Shown here one piece after another: positions 17,576 to 27,069 of a DNA stretch of 51,628 nucleotides (positions within the stretch are counted from its first letter, which is position 1; each line of letters starts with the position of its first letter). The translations under genes were made by a program, and so were the position numbers. The stretch lies in NCBI RefSeq assembly GCF_000299895.1, contig NZ_AMRG01000018.1, positions 1 to 51,628 of the forward strand. The letters are read 5' to 3'. The notes beneath the pieces are model-generated. The model searched no databases, was not told the origin of the DNA, and worked only from the letters and a program-made list of their open reading frames with translations. The stretch comes from Idiomarina xiamenensis 10-D-4. GTDB taxonomy: Bacteria > Pseudomonadota > Gammaproteobacteria > Enterobacterales > Alteromonadaceae.

Positions 17576-18622
17576 TTAGGCTTGCGGTTCTGCAACCGAT
17601 GTTGGCGCGGTGCGTTTAACCGGATTAAACAGCGTTTGTTGAATTTGAATCATTTCTTCACTCAAGCCCTTACGCTGTTGCCAAGTATCGGCCAACGGCG
17701 TGGCCACCGGTTGATCGGCGATAATACCCGCCATCACTTGATTCGCCCCGGCCATGACCAGATTCACGGCGTGCACCCCGATACGGGTAGCTAAAATACG
17801 GTCACTAGCGGTTGGCCGACCGCCACGCTGAATATGCCCCAGCAGACAAGGACGACAGGGCAGGTGTAAACGATCTTCAAGTTGCTCAGCTAAACGTACG
17901 GCGCCACCGGGCCATTGGTTTTCGCTCAAGACCATCACGTAAGAACTGTCGCCACGGACTTTTTGTACGTTTTCGATGTGTTTAACTAAGGCTTCGACCG
18001 TCAACGGCTTTTGTTTTTGCAGCTCCGGCAGGATCATCCGCTCAGCACCCGCCGCCATAGCACTGCTTAAACCGATAAAGCCCGCGTGACGACCCATGAC
18101 TTCGACGATGAAGACGCGATCCATGGCTTCGGCGGTATCGCGGATCTTATCTAACGCGTCCATTGCAGTTTCGACCGCGGTGGCATAGCCAATAGTGGCA
18201 TCGGTGCCGTATAAGTCGTTATCGATGGTGCCGGGAATGCCGACAATCGGTTTTTGCCAAACGCTACCCAAATGACCGGCACCGCGGAACGAGCCATCGC
18301 CACCGATGACGATCAGCGCATCAATTTGATGTTTATCTAATACCTGCGCTGCGGCCGCCGGCGCGTCGGCTTCGCGAAAGCGCTCACTGCGCGCACTTTT
18401 AATGATGGTGCCGGAATATTGCAAAATGTGCAGTACGTCGCTCTCGTTCATGTGTTGCCAGTCGTCGTTAAGCAACCCTTCGTAACCATGACGAAAAGCA
18501 ACGACATCAATACTATGATGTTTAGCGGCTAAAACTACTGCGCGCAGGCTGGCATTCATACCAGGCGCATCACCACCGCTGGTTAATACCCCAATACGGC
18601 CAATTTTTGCAGGTGCAGGCAC
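17576..18622 (-). CDS. pfkA: ATP-dependent 6-phosphofructokinase
   Basis: A 348-residue glycolytic enzyme phosphorylating fructose 6-phosphate. Motifs: GVLTSGGDAPGMN (ATP site), IGGDGSFRGA (GDGS indicates ATP rather than pyrophosphate use), PGTIDNDLYGTDATIGY (catalytic aspartate region) and VEVMGRHAGF. The start is a GTG at 18622 with GGAG about nine bases upstream. It is divergent from the Ldh2-type dehydrogenase gene. Confidence 0.96.
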   Translation of the reverse strand: MPAPAKIGRIGVLTSGGDAPGMNASLRAVVLAAKHHSIDVVAFRHGYEGLLNDDWQHMNESDVLHILQYSGTIIKSARSERFREADAPAAAAQVLDKHQIDALIVIGGDGSFRGAGHLGSVWQKPIVGIPGTIDNDLYGTDATIGYATAVETAMDALDKIRDTAEAMDRVFIVEVMGRHAGFIGLSSAMAAGAERMILPELQKQKPLTVEALVKHIENVQKVRGDSSYVMVLSENQWPGGAVRLAEQLEDRLHLPCRPCLLGHIQRGGRPTASDRILATRIGVHAVNLVMAGANQVMAGIIADQPVATPLADTWQQRKGLSEEMIQIQQTLFNPVKRTAPTSVAEPQA

Positions 18623-18697
18623 GTCGAACTACTCCAATTAATAAATGACTCTGCTAAGCTTATCCGACCTGTGCGGATTGACCAAGAGGCGCTAGCG

Positions 18698-19759
18698 ATG
18701 AATTCTGAAAATACGCATAAGTTTGATTATCAAGCGATGCTAGATTGGGCCATTGCTTGTTTGCAAAGTGCCGGTGCCAGCGCCGAGGTTGCGCGTACCA
18801 CCGCGTACTATTTGCTTGAGGGCGATATGTTAGGTTATCGCACCCATGGCTTGGTGCGTTTATACGACAATATGCGCTGGCTACGAGATGGTAAAAGTCG
18901 TACCGAAGGCGAGGTGACGGTGGTTAGCGACCGACCGGCCATAGCGTGCTGGGACGCGGGATTTTTACCCGGACCCTATGTCATGCCAAAAGCCATTCAA
19001 GTAGCAATTGATAAAGCCAAGCAATGCGGCACTGGTACTATGCTGCTACGGCGTAGCCAACACGTCGCGTCGCTAGCCGCCTATTTGTCGTTGGCGACCG
19101 AACAGCAGTTACTGATTAGCGTTATGGCGTCGTCTCCCGGGCAACGTGCGGTAACGGCACATGGCGGCAAACAAGCGGTGTTTTCGCCTAATCCGTTTGC
19201 TATTGGGGTACCTACCTCGTCGCAAGCGCTGATCTTTGATATTAGTTTATCGATGACTGCCGCGGGTAAGGTGCGTCAGGCAAAAGCCAACGGTCAACGC
19301 TTACCCTATGCGGCGTTAGTCACCGCTGATGGTGAGTGGAGCGATGATCCGCATACCTTTTTTGCTGAAAACGCCAGCGCCATCGCGCCGTTGGGGGGCG
19401 CACAGTTAGGTTATAAAGGTTACGGACTGACGCTGTTCAGCGAAATTTGGAGTATGGCGCTATCGCTGCACGGGCGTCAGGCAGGTGCTGATGATGGTGA
19501 CGCCAATAGCGTCTGGATACAAGTTATCGACCCGGCGGCTATAGGCGATTACGCGGCCTTCCAAGCAGTAACCGACGAATTATTACAAGCGGCGCTGAAT
19601 TCGGCGGCTATCGACCCCCCGGTGCGCTTGCCCGGCCAGCAAAGTCATGCCCATAAACAGCGGCAATTACGCCATGGTGTCGAATTTAGCGATGCGATTT
19701 TACGTGTATTACAGCGCTGTGCCGATGACCGCCAACTGCCGTTACCCGCAGAGCGGTAA
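18698..19759 (+). CDS. Ldh2-family (malate/L-lactate dehydrogenase-like) oxidoreductase
   Basis: 353 residues from the ATG at 18698, with AGAGG eight bases upstream; an in-frame GTG at 18671 is less likely. The family uses NAD(P)H with 2-oxoacids or cyclic imines and does not have a Rossmann fold. Family marks: THGLVRLYDNMRWL near the start, the catalytic-region RRSQHVASLAAY, NPFAIGVPT, and the helical GYKGYGLTLFSEIWSMALSLHG. The typical ASNHFGRAG-type catalytic loop reads RSQHVASLAA here, keeping the histidine. Substrate cannot be assigned. Convergent with pdxH. Confidence 0.85.
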   Translation: MNSENTHKFDYQAMLDWAIACLQSAGASAEVARTTAYYLLEGDMLGYRTHGLVRLYDNMRWLRDGKSRTEGEVTVVSDRPAIACWDAGFLPGPYVMPKAIQVAIDKAKQCGTGTMLLRRSQHVASLAAYLSLATEQQLLISVMASSPGQRAVTAHGGKQAVFSPNPFAIGVPTSSQALIFDISLSMTAAGKVRQAKANGQRLPYAALVTADGEWSDDPHTFFAENASAIAPLGGAQLGYKGYGLTLFSEIWSMALSLHGRQAGADDGDANSVWIQVIDPAAIGDYAAFQAVTDELLQAALNSAAIDPPVRLPGQQSHAHKQRQLRHGVEFSDAILRVLQRCADDRQLPLPAER

Positions 19760-19775
19760 CGGCGTGGCTCGACAG

Positions 19776-20420
19776 TTAAGGCTGTAAGCGTTGGATGGTC
19801 CAACCATCGGCGCTACGCCGATAGCAAAAACGGTCGTGCAAGCGATGACTACCGCCTTGCCAAAACTCAAAATAATGGGGTTCAACACAGAACCCGCCCC
19901 AACTGTCGGGTAACGGGATAGGTTGCTCGGTGTTGGCATATTTTTCTTGCAACTGCTGATAACGCTGCATCAACTGCTCGCGGCTGGCGATAGGTTGGCT
20001 TTGCTGCGAGGCTAACGCCGCGATTTGACTGGCACGCGGACGGCTGTGAAAGTAGGTTGCTACGTGTTCACGGTCAACAGGCTGGGCATGGCCGCGAATG
20101 CTGATTTGACGCTCCATCGATAACCAAGAAAAATGCAAACTAACGCGATGATTGTCGCCGATGTCTTGGGCCTTTTGGCTGCCTAGGTTGGTGTAGAAGT
20201 AAAAGCCGCTGGCGTCGTTGGCTTTGAGTAGCACCACCCGCTGATGGGGATTATGGTCGGCATCGACCGTCGCTAACGTCATTGCTGTGGGGTCGCCATC
20301 GGTATAGGCGGCAATCGCTTCGGCCATCCACCGATCAAACTGTTGGTTAGGGTCGCTGGCAAGCTGTTGCTGAGTCAGTTCTGCGCGTTGATAATCGCGA
20401 CGAATATTGTGTAGGTCCAT
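19776..20420 (-). CDS. pdxH: Pyridoxamine/pyridoxine 5'-phosphate oxidase
   Basis: A 214-residue FMN enzyme that makes pyridoxal 5'-phosphate. It is full length, with family motifs RRDYQRAELT at the start, MTLATVDADHNPHQRVVLLK, GFYFYTNLGSQKAQDI, SRPRASQIAALAS and the C-terminal EFWQGGSHRLHDRF and WTIQRLQP. It ends 16 bases from the convergent dehydrogenase gene and lies downstream of the DUF3369 regulator. PLP from this enzyme also serves SpeA. Confidence 0.97.
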   Translation of the reverse strand: MDLHNIRRDYQRAELTQQQLASDPNQQFDRWMAEAIAAYTDGDPTAMTLATVDADHNPHQRVVLLKANDASGFYFYTNLGSQKAQDIGDNHRVSLHFSWLSMERQISIRGHAQPVDREHVATYFHSRPRASQIAALASQQSQPIASREQLMQRYQQLQEKYANTEQPIPLPDSWGGFCVEPHYFEFWQGGSHRLHDRFCYRRSADGWTIQRLQP

Positions 20421-20431
20421 AGGGCTTTATC

Positions 20432-21427
20432 TCATGACGACGAGCTAGCGTCAGCTGAAGGCTGGCGCATCGCTTCCATTAGCATTACGTTATCAATGGC
20501 TATTGATGAATTATTCACAAATAGCTGTAACAGGTGTTGATCTAACTCACTGAGTTCACGAATTCCACGAATAAAGAGTAAATATCGACGTTGCTGGTGG
20601 GTTTGATAGAGCCCGTAATAGCAGTGCTCATGTACGCAAAAGCTAACGGTTTGTTGGCGCGCTTGTAAGTTAGCAATCACTTGTCGATTTACGTCACCAC
20701 TGACCGGTTGCCCTACCTTATCTGCATACTCGCCAGTGGCGCCGATGATTTCGTATGGGTGACCCTGCTCACCGCTGGCCGTTAAGGTCGATTGTTGCTC
20801 ACGGCAATACAGGGCATCGTCAGCTCGTGTAATAAGTGCTACTAACTGCTCCAGAATGCCTTGGCATAAGCCCTGCATTGAGCGGGCGCTAAACACTTCC
20901 GCCGAGGCACTGATGACTTTTTCCAAACCTAACTTATTGCGTTCGATGGCACGTAAATCGCGGTAGGCTCGCAGGGTCGAGTACATTAAGGTGACCAGCT
21001 TGCGATAGGTCAGTTCGGTTTTCTCTTTATAGTCGTCAATGTCATAGCCAGAGATGACTTCCTCTTCTGGCGCTTGGCCGGGTTGGCCGGTGCGTAAAAC
21101 AATACGGACAATACGGTTTTTGAGTTCATGACGAACCCAGTGTGCGACATCCAGACCGGCATGGTCGGTTTCCATCACTACGTCCAATAACATCATGGCA
21201 ATATTCGGATGCTGCTGTAATAGTTGCTTGGCTTGCGCGCCCGAGTAGGCCGACAAAAACTGTAACGGGTGACCATCAAGGGTAAATTCGCTTAACGCCA
21301 TTTGGGTGATGGTATGGATTTCTTCATCGTCATCCACAATCAACACTTGATACGCATCTTTGCCCGGCAGACTTTCTGCGGGCGTTGTTGGCGGCGTATC
21401 ATCGGCAAATAAAAAGGTATCATTCAT
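20432..21427 (-). CDS. Response regulator with DUF3369 domain
   Basis: 331 residues from the ATG at 21427. Residues about 30-155 form a receiver with VLIVDDDEEIH, the phosphate-accepting aspartate in MMLLDVVMETD, and a later conserved lysine region. The remaining part is the DUF3369 domain (RAIERNKLGLEKVISASAEVF ... LELFVNNSSIAIDNV-like end), a GAF-like fold without DNA-binding helices. Output could therefore be protein-protein or second-messenger based. The frame is open upstream to 21607, but that portion overlaps the amidohydrolase in another frame. The chosen start overlaps the amidohydrolase stop by eight bases, suggesting coupling. Confidence 0.88.
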   Translation of the reverse strand: MNDTFLFADDTPPTTPAESLPGKDAYQVLIVDDDEEIHTITQMALSEFTLDGHPLQFLSAYSGAQAKQLLQQHPNIAMMLLDVVMETDHAGLDVAHWVRHELKNRIVRIVLRTGQPGQAPEEEVISGYDIDDYKEKTELTYRKLVTLMYSTLRAYRDLRAIERNKLGLEKVISASAEVFSARSMQGLCQGILEQLVALITRADDALYCREQQSTLTASGEQGHPYEIIGATGEYADKVGQPVSGDVNRQVIANLQARQQTVSFCVHEHCYYGLYQTHQQRRYLLFIRGIRELSELDQHLLQLFVNNSSIAIDNVMLMEAMRQPSADASSSS

Positions 21428-23121
21428 CGGCGTTGCTCGACTCCGTTTCTCGCGTGTACTGAAGCTCTCCGGCGACATAGGTTTGTCTGACGGTGACTTG
21501 CCAGAGCTGCGCTGGCTCAATGGCAAACGGATCGCGGTCGAGCACGATAAAGTCAGCCCATTTACCCGGTTCAATGGAGCCGAGACGATGTTCTTGCCAC
21601 GCGGCATAGGCAGCGTCCAGAGTAAAAGCGCGTAATGCTTGCGCTAAGGTCATGGCTTGTTCAGCATACCAACCCCCGGCAGGTTGATCGTGTCGATCTT
21701 GGCGGGTAACGGCGGCGTGATGGATTAGCTGGCTCTACCGGAAAGTCTGAGCCCGCGGCAACGATGGTGCCTTGCTGTAATAAGGTTTGCCAAGCATAAG
21801 CACCAGCCATACGCGCTTTACCTAAACGATCTTCAGCCATGTTCTTGTCTGAGGTCGCGTGTGTGGGCTGCATCGAAGCAATAATATTCAGTGATTTGAA
21901 GCGTTTCAAATCGCTTTTGTTGACAATTTGTGCGTGTTCTACACGATTACGCAGGTTCTTACCGCCAATTTCGGCAAAACTGCGGGCAAATTGATCTAAG
22001 GCGATACGGTTCGCACGATCGCCAATGGCATGGATGTTAATTTGAAAGCCATAAGGAAGGATCAGATTAAATAGGGTTGCGATATCTTCCACTGGCGTGA
22101 CCAGCAAGCCATGTTGATGTGGCGCGTCGCTATAGGGTTCGAGCAATGCTGCACCACGGCTGCCTAGCGCGCCGTCGGCGTAGATTTTGACACTGTTGAG
22201 CTGAAACTTATCATCAGCGCTCGTGATCGGCCCTTGTGCCAGCAGTTCTGGCAGGCGTGGTTCGGTAGCCGCAATCATGGCGTATATTCGCAGCGGCAGT
22301 TGTTGGTTTGCCGCTAAACGTTGATAAAGCGCGATTTGTTCGGCGCTAACGCCGGCGTCGTGGGTACTGGTGATACCCAGTGATAACAATCGCTGAAAGG
22401 CTAACTGTAAGGCTTGTTGCTGCTCGGCCACGGTGGGTTCCGGAATAACCCGCTTGACCAAATTCATGGCGTTATCAATCAATACCCCAGTCGGGTTACC
22501 GTGCTGGTCACGGACAATTTCACCGCCATCAGGATCGATGCTACTGGCATCAATGCCAGCAGCGTCTAGCGCCGCTTGATTGGCCCAACCGGCGTGGGCA
22601 TCGACACGCATTAACCAAACTGGCCGATCAGCGATTTGTTCATCGATCATGGCTGCCGTGGGAAAGCGTTTGTCTGGCCAATTTTCTTGGTTCCAACCTC
22701 CGCCTTGCAGCCAGCTTTGCTGTGGGTGCTGCTGCGCGAACTGCACCAGTTGATTAACCGCCGCCGCAGCCGATTCGCTATCGCGTAAATCGACTTGCGA
22801 TAAGCGCATGCCTAAACCCATCACATGACCGTGTGCGTCAATTAAGCCGGGTAGGACGGTCTGCTGTTGCAGATCGACGGCGGTCGCCTCGGCATAAGCT
22901 TCAGCTAAGTGCTCACCGCCGACAGCGATAAAGCGTCCGTCACGTACCACAAAACTTGAAAATGATTTTAACTCGGCGTCGTTGCCAGGGGGGCTAACTA
23001 GGGTATAGCCGTTGACATTAAAGTAACGCGTGGTGTCGGCGTGCGCGGTTAGCGGCGGGCTAGTCAGTAGAGTAGCCAGCAGCATCGATGGTAGTAATCG
23101 TCGCAAACAAATAGACGGCAT
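21420..23121 (-). pseudogene. YtcJ-like metal-dependent amidohydrolase, frameshifted
   Basis: A secreted amidohydrolase of the YtcJ/amidohydrolase-3 type, about 565 residues if repaired. A signal peptide (LLPSMLLATLLTSPPLTAHA) is followed by the metal site GLIDAHGHVMGLG, IHAIGDRANRIALDQF, HAQIV and GSDFPVEPANP. Right after this the frame breaks at about 21729. The rest (HAAVTRQDRHDQPAGGWYAEQAMTLAQAL... in pieces) continues in another frame to 21420. About 11 bases that would encode the usual LLGI appear lost. ATG at 23121 and GTG at 23130 are both possible starts; the latter touches the upstream lipoprotein stop. Substrate unknown. Confidence 0.85.
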
Positions 23122-23130
23122 AACGAACAC

Positions 23131-24102
23131 TCAATGTTGTGCTGAAAGTCGTTTTACTATATCGCCTTTTTGCCAACGTTGCAGGTAGCCGTGGCTGGTT
23201 ACTGCCAACAGCTCATCGCCGTGGTCGGCTAGCGCCGCATAAAGACCGCTATTCTCGGCGCCCTCATGTAGCGTGTAGCGAGTCTCGGCATTGACCACGT
23301 ATAAGCTGCGTCTTGGTCCCGCAACCAACCACTGAGGTTGCTGCTGTGGCAGACTGAGTGGGATTGCGCTAAAACCCTCGACATTGGTTGGTGGTAATGG
23401 CTGTGGCTGCCAGTCATGGTTTTGCCAATGCAACATTAACCAAGCGGTGTTGGATTGACTGAACGGATTGCTGGCTAAGTCGGCGTAGCTTAATAAGCCA
23501 TATTCGTTGCTAAAGGCGCTGGCCACGATGACACCGGTTCGCCATTGCCAGTGCTGCAGTTGCGCGCTGCCATCTTGGCTAAATAAGAGCAGCTCACCAG
23601 CGCGGGTGGTCACTAGCCAAGCTTGTTGTGACGGCCAATAATGGATGCTGGTTGCCGTGCTCGAAAGGGATTGGCGTTGACTCACTTCGGCTTGTTGCAG
23701 CCATAGCAATTGTTGATTTTCGGTAGCGACCACCACTTGGTCATTAGCTAGCTGGGCGAGTATTACGGTGTCATTGAGCTGCCAGTGGTCGCTAACACGT
23801 TGTTGTTGGCTATGCCAAAAGTACAAGTTGTGCCGGTCATAAGCCAGATATTGCTGTGCTGATGCGCTCAATTGATAACTACCGTCGGCGTCCGGTAGGC
23901 CTTGTTCGGCCTGTCTTTTGCCCTGTAAATCAAATTGTCGTAAACCACTGGTGTCAATGACAACCAGTGTTTCTGCGCTGATACTCGCAGCTAGCACTGG
24001 ATACTCGGTTAAGCGCTGTTGTTGTAACGCAACGGAGGGTTGCGGTGTGCATCCTAACAATAGACTTAATAGCACCAGGCAACTGATATAGTGTTTAGTC
24101 AT
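23131..24102 (-). CDS. Lipoprotein with beta-propeller-like repeats
   Basis: 323 residues from the ATG at 24102. It has a lipoprotein signal with lipobox LLLGC at about residues 16-20. The mature part is rich in W, Q and beta-strand segments spaced about every 40 residues (for example YLAYDRHNLYFW, LLWLQQAEV, WLVTTRAGELLLF, LYVVNAETRY, LLAVTSHGYLQRW), consistent with a WD40/PQQ-like propeller. I do not recognise a named family. It precedes and overlaps or abuts the amidohydrolase start, so the two are probably co-transcribed. Confidence 0.75.
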   Translation of the reverse strand: MTKHYISCLVLLSLLLGCTPQPSVALQQQRLTEYPVLAASISAETLVVIDTSGLRQFDLQGKRQAEQGLPDADGSYQLSASAQQYLAYDRHNLYFWHSQQQRVSDHWQLNDTVILAQLANDQVVVATENQQLLWLQQAEVSQRQSLSSTATSIHYWPSQQAWLVTTRAGELLLFSQDGSAQLQHWQWRTGVIVASAFSNEYGLLSYADLASNPFSQSNTAWLMLHWQNHDWQPQPLPPTNVEGFSAIPLSLPQQQPQWLVAGPRRSLYVVNAETRYTLHEGAENSGLYAALADHGDELLAVTSHGYLQRWQKGDIVKRLSAQH

Positions 24103-24246
24103 CGCGCTCTCGGTCATTCATCGGCTAAGGATTTAGTGGTTTAGTTAGCATGATTAGCACTAATTTGTGAATAAAAATGTAGTCAACCTCTGACTAATAT
24201 GCTAAAAGTTATTATAGTAATTGAGTGCCAACGTTGATAACAAAAA

Positions 24247-24873
24247 ATGAAAATCTTAATAATTGACCCGCAGTTTTTTGTTCGTGCCGGCTTGATTCAG
24301 TTGATCACGAGCTATTCTTCTAATGTCGCCATATACGAAGCGGCAAGTTTTTCCGTCGCGCAAGACTACTTAGCTGGTGACGGTGACTATAATATTATTT
24401 TTGTCGAATTACAGTTACCTGACGGCGAAATACGGCCAGTCTTGCAGCGCTTAAAAAAATCGGCGCCGCAAGCACATGTGGTGTTGTTCACTTGGCGTAA
24501 ACCGGTGACCGACATTCGCCAATCGTTAGCCGCTGGCGCACGTAGTTACTTACCTAAAGATAGTACTGCCGAAGAAGCTAAACTGGCCATTAGAGCCATT
24601 TTAAATGGCGACCGTTATCTGCCAGATGAGCCTCAGCTAAGTGAGGTATCGGCATCTCAAGGTGGTGCGGAAAACTTTTTATCGCCACGCCAGTTAGAAA
24701 TTATGCAATTGTTGGCGCAAGGCCTATCGAACAAAGAAATTGCCAATATTCTTGGCATTACCGAAGGCACCATTCGTGTGCATTTATCGGCAATATTTAA
24801 AGCCATCAAGGTGTCAAACCGCACCGAAGCAACGCTTTGGTATTTGCTACGGCAAAAGAAATTGGTGAGCTAG
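24247..24873 (+). CDS. LuxR/NarL-type regulator with atypical receiver
   Basis: A 208-residue protein. Residues 1-120 form a receiver fold and about 145-208 a LuxR helix-turn-helix (LSPRQLEIMQLLAQGLSNKEIANILGITEGTIRVHLSAIFKAI). The phosphate-accepting aspartate is replaced: the strand reads IIFVELQLPDGE with Glu54, and the acidic pair is DP (Asp7, Pro8). The later Thr and Lys positions are kept (VVLFTWR, YLPKD). It may be active without phosphorylation. It is the first gene before DUF1285 and flrA, so flagellar control is a reasonable inference. The ribosome site before 24247 is weak. Confidence 0.88.
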   Translation: MKILIIDPQFFVRAGLIQLITSYSSNVAIYEAASFSVAQDYLAGDGDYNIIFVELQLPDGEIRPVLQRLKKSAPQAHVVLFTWRKPVTDIRQSLAAGARSYLPKDSTAEEAKLAIRAILNGDRYLPDEPQLSEVSASQGGAENFLSPRQLEIMQLLAQGLSNKEIANILGITEGTIRVHLSAIFKAIKVSNRTEATLWYLLRQKKLVS

Positions 24874-24876
24874 GTT

Positions 24877-25413
24877 TTGTCGTTAGAGCAAATGTTACGC
24901 GCCCTTGAGCAAACCGACAGGGCGCCAACAGAACGCTGGGATCCGCCGTATTGTGGTGAGATTCCTTTAGTCATTAAGGCTAACGGTGACTGGTTTTATC
25001 AAGGCTCGCTGATTAAACGCCAAAAGCTGGTGAAATTATTTGCCTCGGTCTTATCTCGCGAAAACGACGATTATTTTTTAATAACTCCCGCCGAAAAAGT
25101 TAAAATTCAGGTCGAAGACGCGCCTTTTGTCATCACTCAGTGGCATTGGCAAGAAGGAGCTAAGCCCGCGGTAATGATATTGACTTCTAATATTGGTGAA
25201 CAAGTACCGCTAGCAAAATCTCACCCTTTATTATTGCACCATCAAGTACCTTATGTTGATATGGGTAAAGGATTACTTGCCAAAGTGCATCGTAATGTCT
25301 TGTATCAGTGGGCTGAATTCGCCGAAGCCGAGTTTCAGTTCGGTGTTACCCAGTATTTAATCAGTAGCGCAGGTGAAAAGTTTGTTATCGGAAGCGATAA
25401 CATGAGTTGCTAA
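24877..25413 (+). CDS. DUF1285 domain protein
   Basis: 178 residues if started at the TTG at 24877, which lies three bases after the LuxR regulator stop; an ATG at 24892 is an alternative. Family marks of DUF1285: PPYCGEIPLVIKANGDWFYQGSLIKRQKLVKLFASVL near the start, then DDYFLITPAEKVKIQVEDAPFV. It is a small cytosolic protein with no signal or membrane segment. Its function is not established. It overlaps the promoter region of flrA. Confidence 0.82.
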   Translation: MSLEQMLRALEQTDRAPTERWDPPYCGEIPLVIKANGDWFYQGSLIKRQKLVKLFASVLSRENDDYFLITPAEKVKIQVEDAPFVITQWHWQEGAKPAVMILTSNIGEQVPLAKSHPLLLHHQVPYVDMGKGLLAKVHRNVLYQWAEFAEAEFQFGVTQYLISSAGEKFVIGSDNMSC

Positions 25414-25434
25414 CTGATAAGGCTAGGGTACAAT
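25407..25434 (+). promoter_or_regulatory. Candidate sigma70 promoter of flrA
   Basis: -35-like TTGCTA (25407-25412) and -10 TACAAT (25429-25434), separated by 16 bases, at the end of the DUF1285 gene. They lie about 45 bases before the preferred flrA start at 25479. Confidence 0.5.
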
Positions 25435-25478
25435 ACAAAGTACAGGTACGTTCGTTGTTAGCCGATGTTGATAGCCCG

Positions 25479-26957
25479 ATGCTAAAACCGCAAACCGTTT
25501 ATTTGCTTGAAGAAACCCACCAGCGTAGCCAGCAGTTACAGACCTTGCTGGAGTTCGTCGGCGAGCGCGTTGAGCGCATAGAACCGGCCGCGTTGGCGGA
25601 AAAATCAGATAGTCAGGCACCGTTATGCGTCATTGCGGGCGATTGTGCGCGCGAATTAATCGAGATCGCTAAAGAGCATCCCGCTATTCCCTTCATTTCA
25701 GCTCACGAGAAACATAGCAACGCATTAAGTTTAGCCAACGTCGTCGGCGAAATTAACGATAACGTGCAGTACCCTATGTTGACTCAATTGCTGCACTATT
25801 GTCAGCAGTATCACCGTCAACAACCTCGCCAAGGACAACCTAAAAGCCCGCGCTTGTTACGCACCTTAGTCGGCAAGAGTCGGTCGATTAATATCGTGCG
25901 AAAATTGATTACTCAAGTGGCTGATACCGATGCCAGCGTGCTCATTTTAGGCGAATCCGGCACTGGTAAAGAGGTGGTGGCACGCAATATCCATGATATT
26001 TCAAAGCGGCGTGATGGTCCTTTTGTGCCGGTTAACTGTGGCGCTATTCCTGCTGAATTATTAGAAAGTGAGCTATTCGGCCATGAGAAAGGCGCGTTCA
26101 CTGGCGCCATCAGCACCCGTAAAGGACGTTTTGAGCTTGCCCAAGGCGGTACCCTGTTCCTTGATGAAATTGGTGATATGCCATTAAACATGCAGGTGAA
26201 ACTGCTGCGGGTGCTACAAGAGCGTTGCTATGAGCGTGTCGGTGGTAATAAACCGATTCAAGCCGATGTGCGCATTGTGGCGGCGACCCACCGCGAACTG
26301 GAGCAGATGATCATCGATGGCGACTTTCGTGAAGATTTATATTATCGGTTAAATGTGTTTCCTATCGAAATGCCCGCGTTACGCGAGCGGCAAGAGGATG
26401 TACCATTAATTTTGCAGGAGTTGGTATCGCGCTTTAGTCAGCAGAATGGGGCGCAAGTACGCTTTACCGATAATGCCATGGCGTCACTATCGCTACATCG
26501 CTGGCCAGGTAATGTGCGGGAATTGGCGAATCTGGTTGAACGTATGGCGATTATTTACCCTGATAGTATCGTTGATGTTAGCGATTTACCGCCGCGTTAT
26601 CAGCACATCGACGCGCCCGAAGTGCAACCCGAATATCCTGAAGAATTGCTAGAACGGCAAGCGTTAAGTGAGATTTTTGCGACTGACGACGATGGCAGCG
26701 AGCCTCCGCAACCCGAACCCGCAGCGATTAGCGCCGCGGTAGCCAGTGCTTTAGCCGATAGCCAGTCGATACAGGACCTGCCGCCAGAGGGGGTTAACTT
26801 AAAAGATATGCTCAGCAATTTAGAGAAAGACTTGATCCGCCAAGCGCTCGAAATTGAAGACTGGGTCGTGGCGCGCGCGGCGGAAAAGCTCGGTATGCGG
26901 CGCACCACGTTAGTGGAAAAAATGCGTAAATATCAACTCGCTCGTGATGAACTTTGA
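25479..26957 (+). CDS. flrA: Sigma54-dependent flagellar master regulator FlrA/FleQ
   Basis: 492 residues from the ATG at 25479, which aligns with the usual FleQ N-terminus (LKPQTVYLLEETHQRSQQLQTLLEFVGE); the frame is open to a TTG at 25407. The N-terminal FleQ domain lacks a phosphorylation site. The AAA+ domain (about residues 135-375) has Walker A GESGTGKE, the sigma54-contact loop GAFTGA, Walker B TLFLDEIGD and the arginine-finger region [12 protein letters not shown] variable linker is followed by the Fis-type helix-turn-helix ARAAEKLGMRRTTLVEKMRKY. It activates flrBC and other early flagellar genes, and FleQ-type members often respond to cyclic di-GMP. Confidence 0.95.
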   Translation: MLKPQTVYLLEETHQRSQQLQTLLEFVGERVERIEPAALAEKSDSQAPLCVIAGDCARELIEIAKEHPAIPFISAHEKHSNALSLANVVGEINDNVQYPMLTQLLHYCQQYHRQQPRQGQPKSPRLLRTLVGKSRSINIVRKLITQVADTDASVLILGESGTGKEVVARNIHDISKRRDGPFVPVNCGAIPAELLESELFGHEKGAFTGAISTRKGRFELAQGGTLFLDEIGDMPLNMQVKLLRVLQERCYERVGGNKPIQADVRIVAATHRELEQMIIDGDFREDLYYRLNVFPIEMPALRERQEDVPLILQELVSRFSQQNGAQVRFTDNAMASLSLHRWPGNVRELANLVERMAIIYPDSIVDVSDLPPRYQHIDAPEVQPEYPEELLERQALSEIFATDDDGSEPPQPEPAAISAAVASALADSQSIQDLPPEGVNLKDMLSNLEKDLIRQALEIEDWVVARAAEKLGMRRTTLVEKMRKYQLARDEL

Positions 26958-27015
26958 CGCCAAAATAATGACACGCTAGTTTTTTGTAATAGACTGAAAA
27001 ATAAAGGTTTTTAAG

Positions 27016-27031
27016 TGGCACAAAGTTTGCA
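27016..27031 (+). promoter_or_regulatory. Sigma54 promoter of flrBC
   Basis: TGGCAC-AAAGT-TTGCA matches the -24/-12 consensus with the required 10-base gap between GG and GC. It lies 39 bases before the flrB start. Confidence 0.93.
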
Positions 27032-27069
27032 TTCCTGTTGTTCAGTAATGATTGATTCAGGAATGGCTT

